Of a stretch of 8,585 bases of DNA, positions 1 through 5,013 are shown one piece after another. The notes beneath the pieces were generated by a model. That model did not search any database and had not been told where the DNA came from. It saw nothing but the letters and a program-made list of their open reading frames with translations. The stretch is taken from assembly GCA_030038885.1 (NCBI GenBank), contig JASHQY010000176.1, positions 1 through 8,585 on the forward strand, read 5' to 3'. Each line of letters starts with the position of its first letter. The first letter of the stretch is position 1. This DNA is from Thermoplasmata archaeon. GTDB lineage: Archaea > Thermoplasmatota > Thermoplasmata > Lutacidiplasmatales > UBA184. The position numbers and the translations under genes were made by a program.

Positions 1-465
1 GTCTACCAGGAGGTCGAGTACGAGGCGCTCCTGTTCCGCCCCGAGATCCAGGAGGTCGTGGAGGGGTCGGTCGTCGAGATCCGGAAGTTCGGCGCCTTCG
101 TGCGGTTCGGGCCGCTCGACGGCCTCCTGCACGTTTCGCAGATCATGGACGACCGGGTGAACATCGACGAGCACAACCAGCGGCTGGTCGGCGTCGAGTC
201 GAAACGGGACCTCCGGGTGGGCTACAAGGTCCGCGCGCGCGTCGTCTCGCTCTCGCTGTCGGAGATCTCCCCGCGCGACAGCCGGATCGGCCTCACGATG
301 CGCCAGCCGGCGCTCGGCCGGCTCGAGTGGATCCAGGAGCTCCACAAGAAGACGGACGAGAAGGGCGGCAAGAAGACGGGGGCGCCCGCCGGGAAGCGGG
401 TCGCCGCCCGACCCGCGGCCGCCAAGTCCGAGGCGAAGGCCCCCGCCCCGGCGGGGTCGTCATGA
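1..465 (+). CDS. rpo7: DNA-directed RNA polymerase subunit Rpo7 (RpoE1), 5' end missing
   Basis: The reading frame is open from the first base of the window, so the N-terminal half of the protein lies outside; 154 codons are visible. Rpo7 pairs with Rpo4 to form the stalk of the archaeal RNA polymerase, which binds emerging RNA and helps open the promoter. The visible start (VYQEVEYEALLFRPEIQEVV) is the end of the N-terminal tip domain. It is followed by the S1/OB RNA-binding domain at about visible residues 19-104, with the typical GAFVRFGPLDGLLHVSQI segment and a DD pair directly after it. After about residue 117 the protein runs into a Lys/Ala/Pro-rich low-complexity tail of roughly 37 residues, which is longer than usual for this subunit. 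The stop codon overlaps the spt4 start (ATGA at 462-465), so the two are translationally coupled. The family call is secure from the S1 motif and from the spt4 neighbour. Confidence 0.95.
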   Translation, partial: VYQEVEYEALLFRPEIQEVVEGSVVEIRKFGAFVRFGPLDGLLHVSQIMDDRVNIDEHNQRLVGVESKRDLRVGYKVRARVVSLSLSEISPRDSRIGLTMRQPALGRLEWIQELHKKTDEKGGKKTGAPAGKRVAARPAAAKSEAKAPAPAGSS

Positions 466-647
466 TCAACCTCAAGGCGTGCAAGAACTGCAACACGATC
501 ACCGACCAGGCGAAGTGCCCCCGGTGCGGCGGCGAGGTCTCGCGCGAGTGGCAGGGCTACCTCGTCGTGATCGACCCGGAGAAGTCCGAGATCGCCCGGA
601 AGATGGGAATCCATGCCGCGGGCCGGTACGCGCTCCGCGTCAAGTGA
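462..647 (+). CDS. spt4: Transcription elongation factor Spt4 (RpoE2), zinc ribbon
   Basis: This 61-residue protein begins at the ATG that overlaps the rpo7 stop. It has the full archaeal Spt4 pattern: a zinc ribbon made of C7-x-x-C10 and C19-x-x-C22, the middle segment SREWQGYLVVIDPEKSEIA, and the C-terminal GRYALRVK end. Spt4 forms a heterodimer with the NGN domain of Spt5, sits on the RNA polymerase clamp and increases processivity. The start at 462 is preferred over upstream in-frame starts because it puts the first zinc-ribbon cysteine at position 7 and gives the usual length of about 60 residues; an upstream start would add unrelated Arg/Gly-rich sequence read from the rpo7 tail. The rpo7-spt4 pair is a conserved archaeal operon. 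The 3' end overlaps the next gene by 35 bases. Confidence 0.96.
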   Translation: MINLKACKNCNTITDQAKCPRCGGEVSREWQGYLVVIDPEKSEIARKMGIHAAGRYALRVK

Positions 648-1182
648 CGCGCGGGCCTGGGCGGTTCCCGACGCGCTCCGTCCGACCCTCGCCGAGCGCT
701 ACGGCCCCGTGTACTCCGGGGACGAGGCCGACCGTCGGGTCCGCGCGCTCGGGGTCTTCGCGACCTGCGGGGACCGGGTGACCCGGCGGGCGATCGAGCT
801 CGACCGGATGCCGCTCGTCGGCGTCGTCGACTACAAGACCCGTCGGCAGGAGGAGATCCCGCGGGACGCGTTCGACGCGCTGGGCGCCCGGCGCCGGGTC
901 CGGGTGCGGAACCCCGCCGGCTTCCTGACCGAGGAGCTCCGGGCGGCGGTCCGGAGGACGATCGCGGCCGGCGGCGGGCTGATCGAGGTCGACGGCGAGG
1001 AGGACCTGGGGTCGCTCGCCCTGGTCGAATCGATGCCGAACGGGTCGACCGTGCTCTACGGCATCCCCGGCGAGGGGGTCTCGTTCGTCCTCGTCGACCC
1101 GATCGCGAAGGAGCACGTGCGCCTGCTCATCGGCCAGCTCGAGCCCCGGCGCCTCCCGAGGGCCGGCGCGAGCGCGCGCTAG
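613..1182 (+). CDS. DUF359 protein, probable GTP-dependent dephospho-CoA kinase
   Basis: The product is 189 residues, about the normal size for DUF359, the archaeal family shown to phosphorylate dephospho-CoA with GTP in the last step of coenzyme A synthesis. Family landmarks appear in order: the lead-in VPDALRPTL (18-26), the GD motif at 53-54, GVVDYKTRR (70-78) with an Asp-x-Lys pair at D73/K75, NPAG (100-103), the acidic VDGEED loop (126-131) and VLYGIPGEG (147-155). The acidic loop and the D-x-K pair are the expected metal/nucleotide-binding residues; this assignment comes from the family and was not tested here. The ATG at 613 overlaps spt4 by 35 bases. No ATG, GTG or TTG that preserves the lead-in segment exists between the spt4 stop and residue 18, so 613 is the best start, although its Shine-Dalgarno is weak. 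The position behind rpo7-spt4 matches the common euryarchaeal order. The last 56 bases are shared with the opposite-strand gene. Confidence 0.88.
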   Translation: MPRAGTRSASSDARAWAVPDALRPTLAERYGPVYSGDEADRRVRALGVFATCGDRVTRRAIELDRMPLVGVVDYKTRRQEEIPRDAFDALGARRRVRVRNPAGFLTEELRAAVRRTIAAGGGLIEVDGEEDLGSLALVESMPNGSTVLYGIPGEGVSFVLVDPIAKEHVRLLIGQLEPRRLPRAGASAR

Positions 1183-1921
1183 GGGCCGCGTCGGGTCGGT
1201 CGAACGCCAGGAGCTCGTTGCCGTCGGGGTCCGAGAACAAGAGCGTGCGCTCGCCCCACGGCTGATGCACGACCCCGCCGAGGATCCGGACGCCGGCATG
1301 CCGCAGGCGGAGCTCGAGGGCGGGGATGCTGTCGGTCCGGAAGACGATGCCGGTGAGGATCCCGAGCCGCGCCTTCGTTTGCGAGTAGTACGGCTCCCCC
1401 CAGTCGGCGCGCGGGGCGATGAGCGAGACCGCGGTCGTACCGGGGCTGAGGCCGAGCTCGACGTACTGGGTGTCGGCGTCCTGCGTGAGGACCTTGAGTC
1501 CGAGGACGTCGCGGTACCACCCGATCGCCTTCCGTTGGTCGCTGACCACGATCGGGATGCGCTGCAGCAGGGTGAGCCGGCCGGACCCCCGCGCGGGCGG
1601 CGGCTCGAGGCTCACGCCGGACCCCGCCTCGCTCGGGGTCCACTCGAGGAGCTCGTAGCGGGCGTCGGCGAGGCGCTTCAGCGGGTCGGGACGGACGACC
1701 CGCTCCGCTTCGGCCCGGTCCGTCGCGCGGAAGATCAGGAAATCGCCGGGCGGGTCGACCAGGGGGCCGTGCCCGACCAGTCGGCCGACGCGGTCGACCC
1801 GCTCCGTGAAGTCCTTCAGGGCACGGCGCTCCGCTGCGGTCCGCTCGGCGTCGGGAGGGTAGCGGACGACCCGAAGGAACAGGCGGTTCGCGCGGCCGGC
1901 GGACGGTCGGGGCAGGGTCAT
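1127..1921 (-). CDS. YCII-like plus VOC/glyoxalase-fold two-domain protein
   Basis: This 264-residue protein joins two small-molecule domains. Residues about 11-95 resemble the YCII/YciI family: RLFLRVVRYPP start, GPLVDPPGDFLIFRATD, and a closing RPDPLKRLADARYELLEW with the Asp-Pro pair. The histidine usually found in the first helix of YciI is not evident. Residues about 117-242 form a vicinal oxygen chelate (VOC) domain: RIPIVVSDQRKAIGWYRDVL, GLKVL, YVELGL with E155, and the closing FSDPDGNELLAF with E236, a usual metal-ligand position. VOC proteins include glyoxalase I, dioxygenases and drug-binding resistance proteins; the substrate cannot be read here. The C-terminal 20 residues are Arg/Ala/Gly-rich, lie outside the domain and are encoded antisense to the DUF359 3' end. 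The ATG at 1919-1921 has a good GGAGGG Shine-Dalgarno four bases upstream. The gene is divergent from hsp20 across 131 bases. Confidence 0.82.
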   Translation of the reverse strand: MTLPRPSAGRANRLFLRVVRYPPDAERTAAERRALKDFTERVDRVGRLVGHGPLVDPPGDFLIFRATDRAEAERVVRPDPLKRLADARYELLEWTPSEAGSGVSLEPPPARGSGRLTLLQRIPIVVSDQRKAIGWYRDVLGLKVLTQDADTQYVELGLSPGTTAVSLIAPRADWGEPYYSQTKARLGILTGIVFRTDSIPALELRLRHAGVRILGGVVHQPWGERTLLFSDPDGNELLAFDRPDAAPSARSRRPSGGAGARAGR

Positions 1922-1990
1922 GGGTCCCTCCGACTGCGGTACCGCCCGGCAGATAGAACCCCTTTGAGGGTCCTGGCCGAGCGCGATCGG

Positions 1991-2038
1991 AGGATAGATG
2001 TCTTTATGTAGAAACGATAACTTACATTTAGTGTAAAA
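1991..2038. promoter_or_regulatory. AT-rich divergent promoter island between the VOC gene and hsp20
   Basis: In an otherwise very GC-rich window this 48-base stretch is clearly AT-rich. On the + strand TTTATGTA at 2003-2010 is a good archaeal TATA-box candidate. A start site about 23-25 bases downstream would fall near 2032 and give hsp20 a leader of about 20 bases carrying its Shine-Dalgarno. Read on the - strand the same bases give TACATAAA, which could serve the divergent VOC gene with a start near 1975-1980. Use by the - strand gene is less certain. Confidence 0.55.
2022..2036. promoter_or_regulatory. Candidate operator: inverted repeat TTACA-N5-TGTAA
   Basis: TTACA (2022-2026) and TGTAA (2032-2036) are perfect reverse complements separated by TTTAG. 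The element lies about 12 bases after the candidate TATA box, over the predicted transcription start of hsp20, where a bound dimer would block polymerase. The geometry (5-base arms, 5-base spacer) resembles the CTAAC-N5-GTTAG site described for the Archaeoglobus heat-shock regulator HSR1, but the arm sequence differs. The regulator itself is not in this window. Confidence 0.45.
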
Positions 2039-2041
2039 CCC

Positions 2042-2048
2042 GGAGGGG
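2042..2048 (+). promoter_or_regulatory. Shine-Dalgarno of hsp20
   Basis: GGAGGGG lies four bases before the ATG at 2053. It supports this start and shows that hsp20 uses a leadered transcript. Confidence 0.7.
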
Positions 2049-2052
2049 AACC

Positions 2053-2547
2053 ATGACGACCGAGATCAAGCAGACCGAGCCACCGACCGCCGACCCCTGG
2101 AGCGACCTCGACCGAGCGTTGGAGGAGACCCGAGCGCAGTTCCTGAGCGCGTTCGGGATCCCGCCCCTCGACCGCGGGTTCGCACCGTTCGACTTCGCGG
2201 CGAGCCCGCCGCGGTTCCGCGCCCCGCGGATCGACGTGACCGACACCGGGGCCTCCTACCGGATCCTCGCGGAGATCCCCGGGATCCCGAAGGAGCAGCT
2301 GGACATCCGCGTCCGCGGCACGAGCGTTGAGATCCGGGGCGAGCAGTCGAAGCCGGCCGAGTCGAAGGCGGCCGACTACCTGCACCGCGAGCGGTGGTAC
2401 GCTGGCTTCTATCGGAGCCTCGAGATGCCCGAAGCCGTCGTCGCGGCCGAAGCGAAGGCCAAGGTCGCGAACGGAGTGCTCGAGCTCGACCTGCCGAAGG
2501 TCACTCCGACCCCGTCCGACGACGAGGTCAAGGTCGCCGTCGCGTAG
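2053..2547 (+). CDS. hsp20: Small heat-shock protein, Hsp20/alpha-crystallin family
   Basis: The 164-residue product is an ATP-independent holdase that binds unfolding proteins and keeps them soluble, normally as a cytoplasmic oligomer. Residues 1-57 are a variable N-terminal arm with a predicted helix (WSDLDRALEETRAQFLSAF) and a Phe/Pro-rich part. The alpha-crystallin domain spans about 58-150: PRIDVTDTGASYRILAEIPG (58-77), VEIRGE (92-97), the YLHRERWYAGFYRSLEMPE strand region (109-127), and the hallmark NGVLELDLPK (140-149). The C-terminal tail ends in VKVAVA, which may act as the I/V-x-I/V anchor that links dimers. The gene has its own AT-rich promoter with a candidate operator at the start site, consistent with stress control, and a strong hairpin follows the stop. 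It is probably a single-gene transcript. Confidence 0.95.
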   Translation: MTTEIKQTEPPTADPWSDLDRALEETRAQFLSAFGIPPLDRGFAPFDFAASPPRFRAPRIDVTDTGASYRILAEIPGIPKEQLDIRVRGTSVEIRGEQSKPAESKAADYLHRERWYAGFYRSLEMPEAVVAAEAKAKVANGVLELDLPKVTPTPSDDEVKVAVA

Positions 2548-2576
2548 GTCGCCGTACCTCGCCCTACCCATTCGGC

Positions 2577-2599
2577 CCCGAGCGCTCTCCGCGCTCGGG
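2577..2599 (+). terminator. Strong hairpin downstream of hsp20, possible terminator or 3' stabiliser
   Basis: CCCGAGCGC (2577-2585) and GCGCTCGGG (2591-2599) form a perfect 9-bp stem with a TCTCC loop, beginning 29 bases after the hsp20 stop. Its position suits a transcript end. Archaeal termination usually depends on a T-rich run, which is absent here, so an RNA 3'-end stabilising role is an alternative. The near-palindrome works on either strand. Confidence 0.4.
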
Positions 2600-2841
2600 A
2601 CCTCCCGACGCTCCCCCACCGGCGGGCCGGGGCGCATCCCTCTCCCCGCCGAACGCGACGCAGGCGGACGATACCCTCCCCTGCCCGCCGACCCACCCTA
2701 CCCTCCCCCGGGGAAGTCGACGACCGCTCCGGCCCCCTGCGAGGTTCGATCCGCCGCCCCCCGGGCCCCGCGACGGGCGCCACCCGAGGTCCCCTGTACC
2801 CGCAGGGTGCCACGAGAGGAAGGAGGCGGCCCGTCCATCGG

Positions 2842-2876
2842 TTTGATGTGCGTTCGCGGCGTTCTTGGGGCCGGAG
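2842..2876 (+). promoter_or_regulatory. Possible promoter and Shine-Dalgarno of the zinc-ribbon gene
   Basis: TTTGATGT at 2842-2849 is a weak TATA-like element about 35 bases before the start codon. GGAG at 2873-2876 lies five bases before the ATG at 2882 and decides this start over the in-frame ATG at 2846. The Shine-Dalgarno is reasonable; the TATA element is speculative. Confidence 0.35.
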
Positions 2877-2881
2877 TAGCG

Positions 2882-3193
2882 ATGTACTGCGCGCAGTGCG
2901 GCAAGGAGATCCCGTCCGGAAGCCCGACCTGCCCCGCCTGCGGGGCGTTCGCGATGCCCTCGAACCCACGGGGGCGGACCCGCACCGTGACCGTGGAGGA
3001 AGCGGTCGCCGAACTCAAGCGCGCCGCCCAGGATCTGGCCCGGTCGGCGCAGGACCTCTCCCAACGGGTGACGATCGAAGCGCGGAAAGCGGCCCATGAC
3101 CCCGCGGGGTCCGCGAAGCGGGCGACCCGCAAGGTCGCCGATGAGCTCGACCGGGCCGCCCAGACGATCGAGCGGATCCTCCGCGATCTGTAG
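2882..3193 (+). CDS. Small double-CxxC zinc-ribbon protein with helical tail, function unknown
   Basis: The 103-residue product begins with a compact zinc ribbon: C3-x-x-C6 and C17-x-x-C20 with ten residues between the pairs (MYCAQCGKEIPSGSPTCPAC). This is the zinc-ribbon type often found at the start of archaeal membrane or regulatory proteins. After a short basic linker (29-35), residues about 36-103 are almost entirely predicted helix, rich in Ala, Arg, Glu and Leu, with heptad-like spacing (AVAELKRAAQDLARSAQDLS and VADELDRAAQTIERILRDL), broken once at about 73-76 by HDPAG. That suggests a helical hairpin or coiled coil for self-association or partner binding. No membrane segment or catalytic motif is visible. 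The ATG at 2882 is chosen because GGAG lies five bases upstream and the ribbon normally starts within a few residues of the N-terminus; an ATG at 2846 would add 12 residues. I do not recognise a specific function. Confidence 0.75.
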   Translation: MYCAQCGKEIPSGSPTCPACGAFAMPSNPRGRTRTVTVEEAVAELKRAAQDLARSAQDLSQRVTIEARKAAHDPAGSAKRATRKVADELDRAAQTIERILRDL

Positions 3194-3201
3194 GGGGCAG
3201 A

Positions 3202-3217
3202 ACCCCCCAGAGGGGGT
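3202..3217 (+). terminator. Short GC hairpin after the zinc-ribbon gene
   Basis: ACCCCC (3202-3207) pairs with GGGGGT (3212-3217) around a 4-base loop, starting eight bases after the stop codon. It could mark the transcript end. No T-rich run follows, so the terminator call is weak. Confidence 0.3.
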
Positions 3218-3279
3218 CGAAGGCCCAGGACGACGTGGGCTCACGCGGCACGGGCTCCGCCGCCCCCGCTCCACCGCCG

Positions 3280-3405
3280 AATTCAGCGCCAGCCCTAAGT
3301 AGGCGACCGAGTACACGGCCCGCGGCGGAGGCGTCCGCCCGCCGTCCCTGGCGAACAGCCCACGCGGGCCGATGACGCCTGCTCCCCACGCACGGAGTAG
3401 GCACC
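3280..3405 (+). promoter_or_regulatory. Probable leader and promoter region of the hydrogenase-like operon
   Basis: The operon must start after the hairpin at 3202-3217. The only AT-leaning spots are GAATTCA near 3279-3285 and CCTAAGTAGG at 3294-3303 (an inverted repeat CCTA-AG-TAGG); either could belong to the promoter, giving a leader of roughly 80-100 bases. GGAG at 3394-3397, eight bases before the ATG at 3406, is a good Shine-Dalgarno that fixes the first start. The promoter position itself is a guess. Confidence 0.25.
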
Positions 3406-4362
3406 ATGGACTGGGCAACGCAGGTGATCAACATTGTCCAGGCGTCGACCGTCCTGTTGCTGTCGCCCCTGATCGCGGGGATCTCCTACCGGTTCAAGGC
3501 GTGGACCGAGTCGCGGAGCGGACCGTCGATCTTCCAGCCGTACTTCGACCTCGCGAAGTACCTCCGCAAGGAGACCCTGCTGCCCGACGGCTCCTCCCGG
3601 ATCTTCTTCGTCGCGCCGTTCCTCGCGTTCGGGGCCTACCTCCTCATCTCGGTCGTCGTGCCGGTGATCACGCCGTACCCGATCCCGTTCGCCTCGACGG
3701 TCGACTTCCTCGGCGGCGGCCTGCTCTTCGGGCTCGCCGGCACGGTGACGCTCCTCGCGGCGCTGGATTCCGGCAGCAACTACGCCACGCTGGGGGCGAG
3801 CCGCACGGTCTCGTTCGCCGCGTTCGCGGAACCGACGCTGATCATCGTGTTCTTCGCGGTCGCGGTGATCACCGGGACCAACAACCCCTACGTGACGAAC
3901 AACCTCCTGTCGTCGTCGACCTCGGCCTACCTCTCGCCGACCCATCTCCTGGTGACCGCGGCGTTCTTCCTCCTCCTGCTCGCGGAGACGGGGAAGCTCC
4001 CGGTCGAGAGCGCCGGCACGATGGAGTTCGGCATGCTCGAGGACGGCCGGATCTTCGAGCACTCGGGACGGCTCCTCGGGGTCAACCGCTGGAACGGCTG
4101 GCTGAAGCAGTTCCTCCTGTACTCCGTGTTCGTCAACGTGTTCGCGCTCCCCTGGGGGATGTCGAGCGACCCGACCGCGGCCGGGACGCTCTTCAACATC
4201 GGCCTGCTCATCGCGAAGCTCCTCGTCCTCGTCGGCGTGATCATGTTCGTCGAAGCGACCGTCGCGAAGGTCCGCCTCTTCAAGATCCGGGACTTCCTCG
4301 CGCTCTCGTTCTCGCTCGCGGTCCTCGCGGTGTTCGCGTTCGCCGTCCTGGGGGTGCCCTGA
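3406..4362 (+). CDS. hyfC: HyfC/NuoH-like membrane subunit of a group 4 hydrogenase-related complex
   Basis: The 318-residue integral membrane protein is the counterpart of HyfC/HycD and of complex I NuoH, which anchors the soluble redox arm to the ion-pumping arm. About eight membrane spans can be seen (roughly 11-29, 68-88, 102-121, 136-156, 178-194, 236-252, 263-283, 297-316). The family signature lies in the first cytoplasmic loop as GPSIFQPYFDLAKYLRKE (39-56). GASR (130-133) and AEP (141-143) follow, and then the acidic loop AETGKLPVESAGTMEFGMLE (193-212) with E194, E201, E207 and E212. In the family this loop faces the small/large subunit interface and carries the coupling carboxylates. 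SIFQPYFDLAKYLRKE is the HycD/HyfC/Ech style rather than the complex I style. It is the first gene of the operon; its stop (TGA 4360-4362) directly abuts the next ATG. Length is normal for the family. Confidence 0.92.
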   Translation: MDWATQVINIVQASTVLLLSPLIAGISYRFKAWTESRSGPSIFQPYFDLAKYLRKETLLPDGSSRIFFVAPFLAFGAYLLISVVVPVITPYPIPFASTVDFLGGGLLFGLAGTVTLLAALDSGSNYATLGASRTVSFAAFAEPTLIIVFFAVAVITGTNNPYVTNNLLSSSTSAYLSPTHLLVTAAFFLLLLAETGKLPVESAGTMEFGMLEDGRIFEHSGRLLGVNRWNGWLKQFLLYSVFVNVFALPWGMSSDPTAAGTLFNIGLLIAKLLVLVGVIMFVEATVAKVRLFKIRDFLALSFSLAVLAVFAFAVLGVP

Positions 4363-5013
4363 ATGGACGCGACGGCCGAGGTGATCGCGCTGGTCGGGAT
4401 CGGCATCCTCCTGACCGCGCTCTACCTCCAGTCGGAGTCGTTCGTCGACCCCTTGATCCGCGCGATCGCGCTCCAGTCGCTCCTCCTCGGGGTGCTGCTC
4501 GGGTGGCTCGCGTGGACGCAGCGGAGCGTCGACCTCGCGATCCTCGCGGCGCTCGCGGTCGGCGTGCGAGCGGCGTTCATCCCGCTGTTCGTGCTGCGCC
4601 GCCAGATCCGCGCGTTCCGCTGGCGGGTGCGGGAGCTGCACGCCGCGCACCGGGTCACCGGGCACGCGCTCGCGGCCGTCGCGCTCGCGATCGTCTCGTG
4701 GTTCGTCTTCCAGGAGACGCTCGCGTCGGTCTTTCCCCAGCCGGGCGCGGCCCTTCCGTTCATCCTGCTGATGCAGGGCCTCCTGATGCTCGCGACCCGG
4801 TCGAACACGATCGTGCAGGTGATCGGGTACCTCGAGGAGGAGAACGCGGTCGTCTACGCCGGCGCGCTCTTCTCGCAGGGATTCCCGCTGTTCGTCGAGG
4901 TCGTCGTGTTCCTGGACGTGCTCGGGGTCGTGCTGGTCGGCGTGATCCTCTCGATCCAGCGGGACGTCACGGGTAGCCCCGAAGAGGCGGTGCTGGAGGA
5001 GCTGACCGGATGA
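4363..5013 (+). CDS. hyfE: HyfE-like membrane subunit
   Basis: The 216-residue membrane protein matches the HyfE family in size and landmarks. Its C-terminal half is related to NuoK/MrpC. There are about six or seven membrane spans, starting with a span at 6-22. A basic loop follows LRRQIRAFRWRVRELHAAHR (78-97), then a span at about 103-118. The family motif VQVIGYLEEENAVVYAG lies at 151-167, with E158-E159-E160 and N161, followed by FVEVVVFLDVLGVVL (177-191) carrying E179. In NuoK-type subunits, glutamates in these two helices are part of the proton path; that role is taken from the family. It starts with the ATG immediately after the hyfC stop and ends in a 4-base ATGA overlap with the next gene, so the three membrane genes are translationally coupled. 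Its presence argues for a hyf-type rather than a bare Ech-type complex. Confidence 0.85.
   Translation: MDATAEVIALVGIGILLTALYLQSESFVDPLIRAIALQSLLLGVLLGWLAWTQRSVDLAILAALAVGVRAAFIPLFVLRRQIRAFRWRVRELHAAHRVTGHALAAVALAIVSWFVFQETLASVFPQPGAALPFILLMQGLLMLATRSNTIVQVIGYLEEENAVVYAGALFSQGFPLFVEVVVFLDVLGVVLVGVILSIQRDVTGSPEEAVLEELTG

Larger units (their letters stand above)
2548..2881. other. Non-coding C-rich intergenic region between hsp20 and the zinc-ribbon gene
   Basis: This 334-base stretch has no convincing gene. Frames that stay open give Pro/Arg-rich translations without domain character, typical of random GC-rich sequence. It holds the hairpin at 2577-2599, a pyrimidine-rich stretch at about 2690-2710, a weaker inverted repeat CCCTG-N6-CAGGG at 2792-2807, and the likely promoter and Shine-Dalgarno of the zinc-ribbon gene near its right end. 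No tRNA or repeat array was found in it. Confidence 0.6.

Noticed and set aside
2742..2757. tRNA-like T-loop motif GGTTCGATCC
   Set aside because: The five bases on either side of the loop do not form the T stem, and no acceptor or anticodon arms can be folded around it.
2327..2881. Extension of the zinc-ribbon frame back into hsp20
   Set aside because: The upstream part is Ser/Arg/Pro-rich shadow sequence inside and after hsp20. The Shine-Dalgarno and the zinc ribbon both point to the ATG at 2882; the ATG at 2846 lacks a clear ribosome site.
3295..4665. Long - strand open frame (456 codons) opposite hyfC/hyfE
   Set aside because: The translation is almost entirely Arg/Glu/Asp/Pro low complexity, the mirror of GC-biased codons in the real + strand membrane genes. 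The same applies to the - strand frames at 4854-5984 and 6341-7714.
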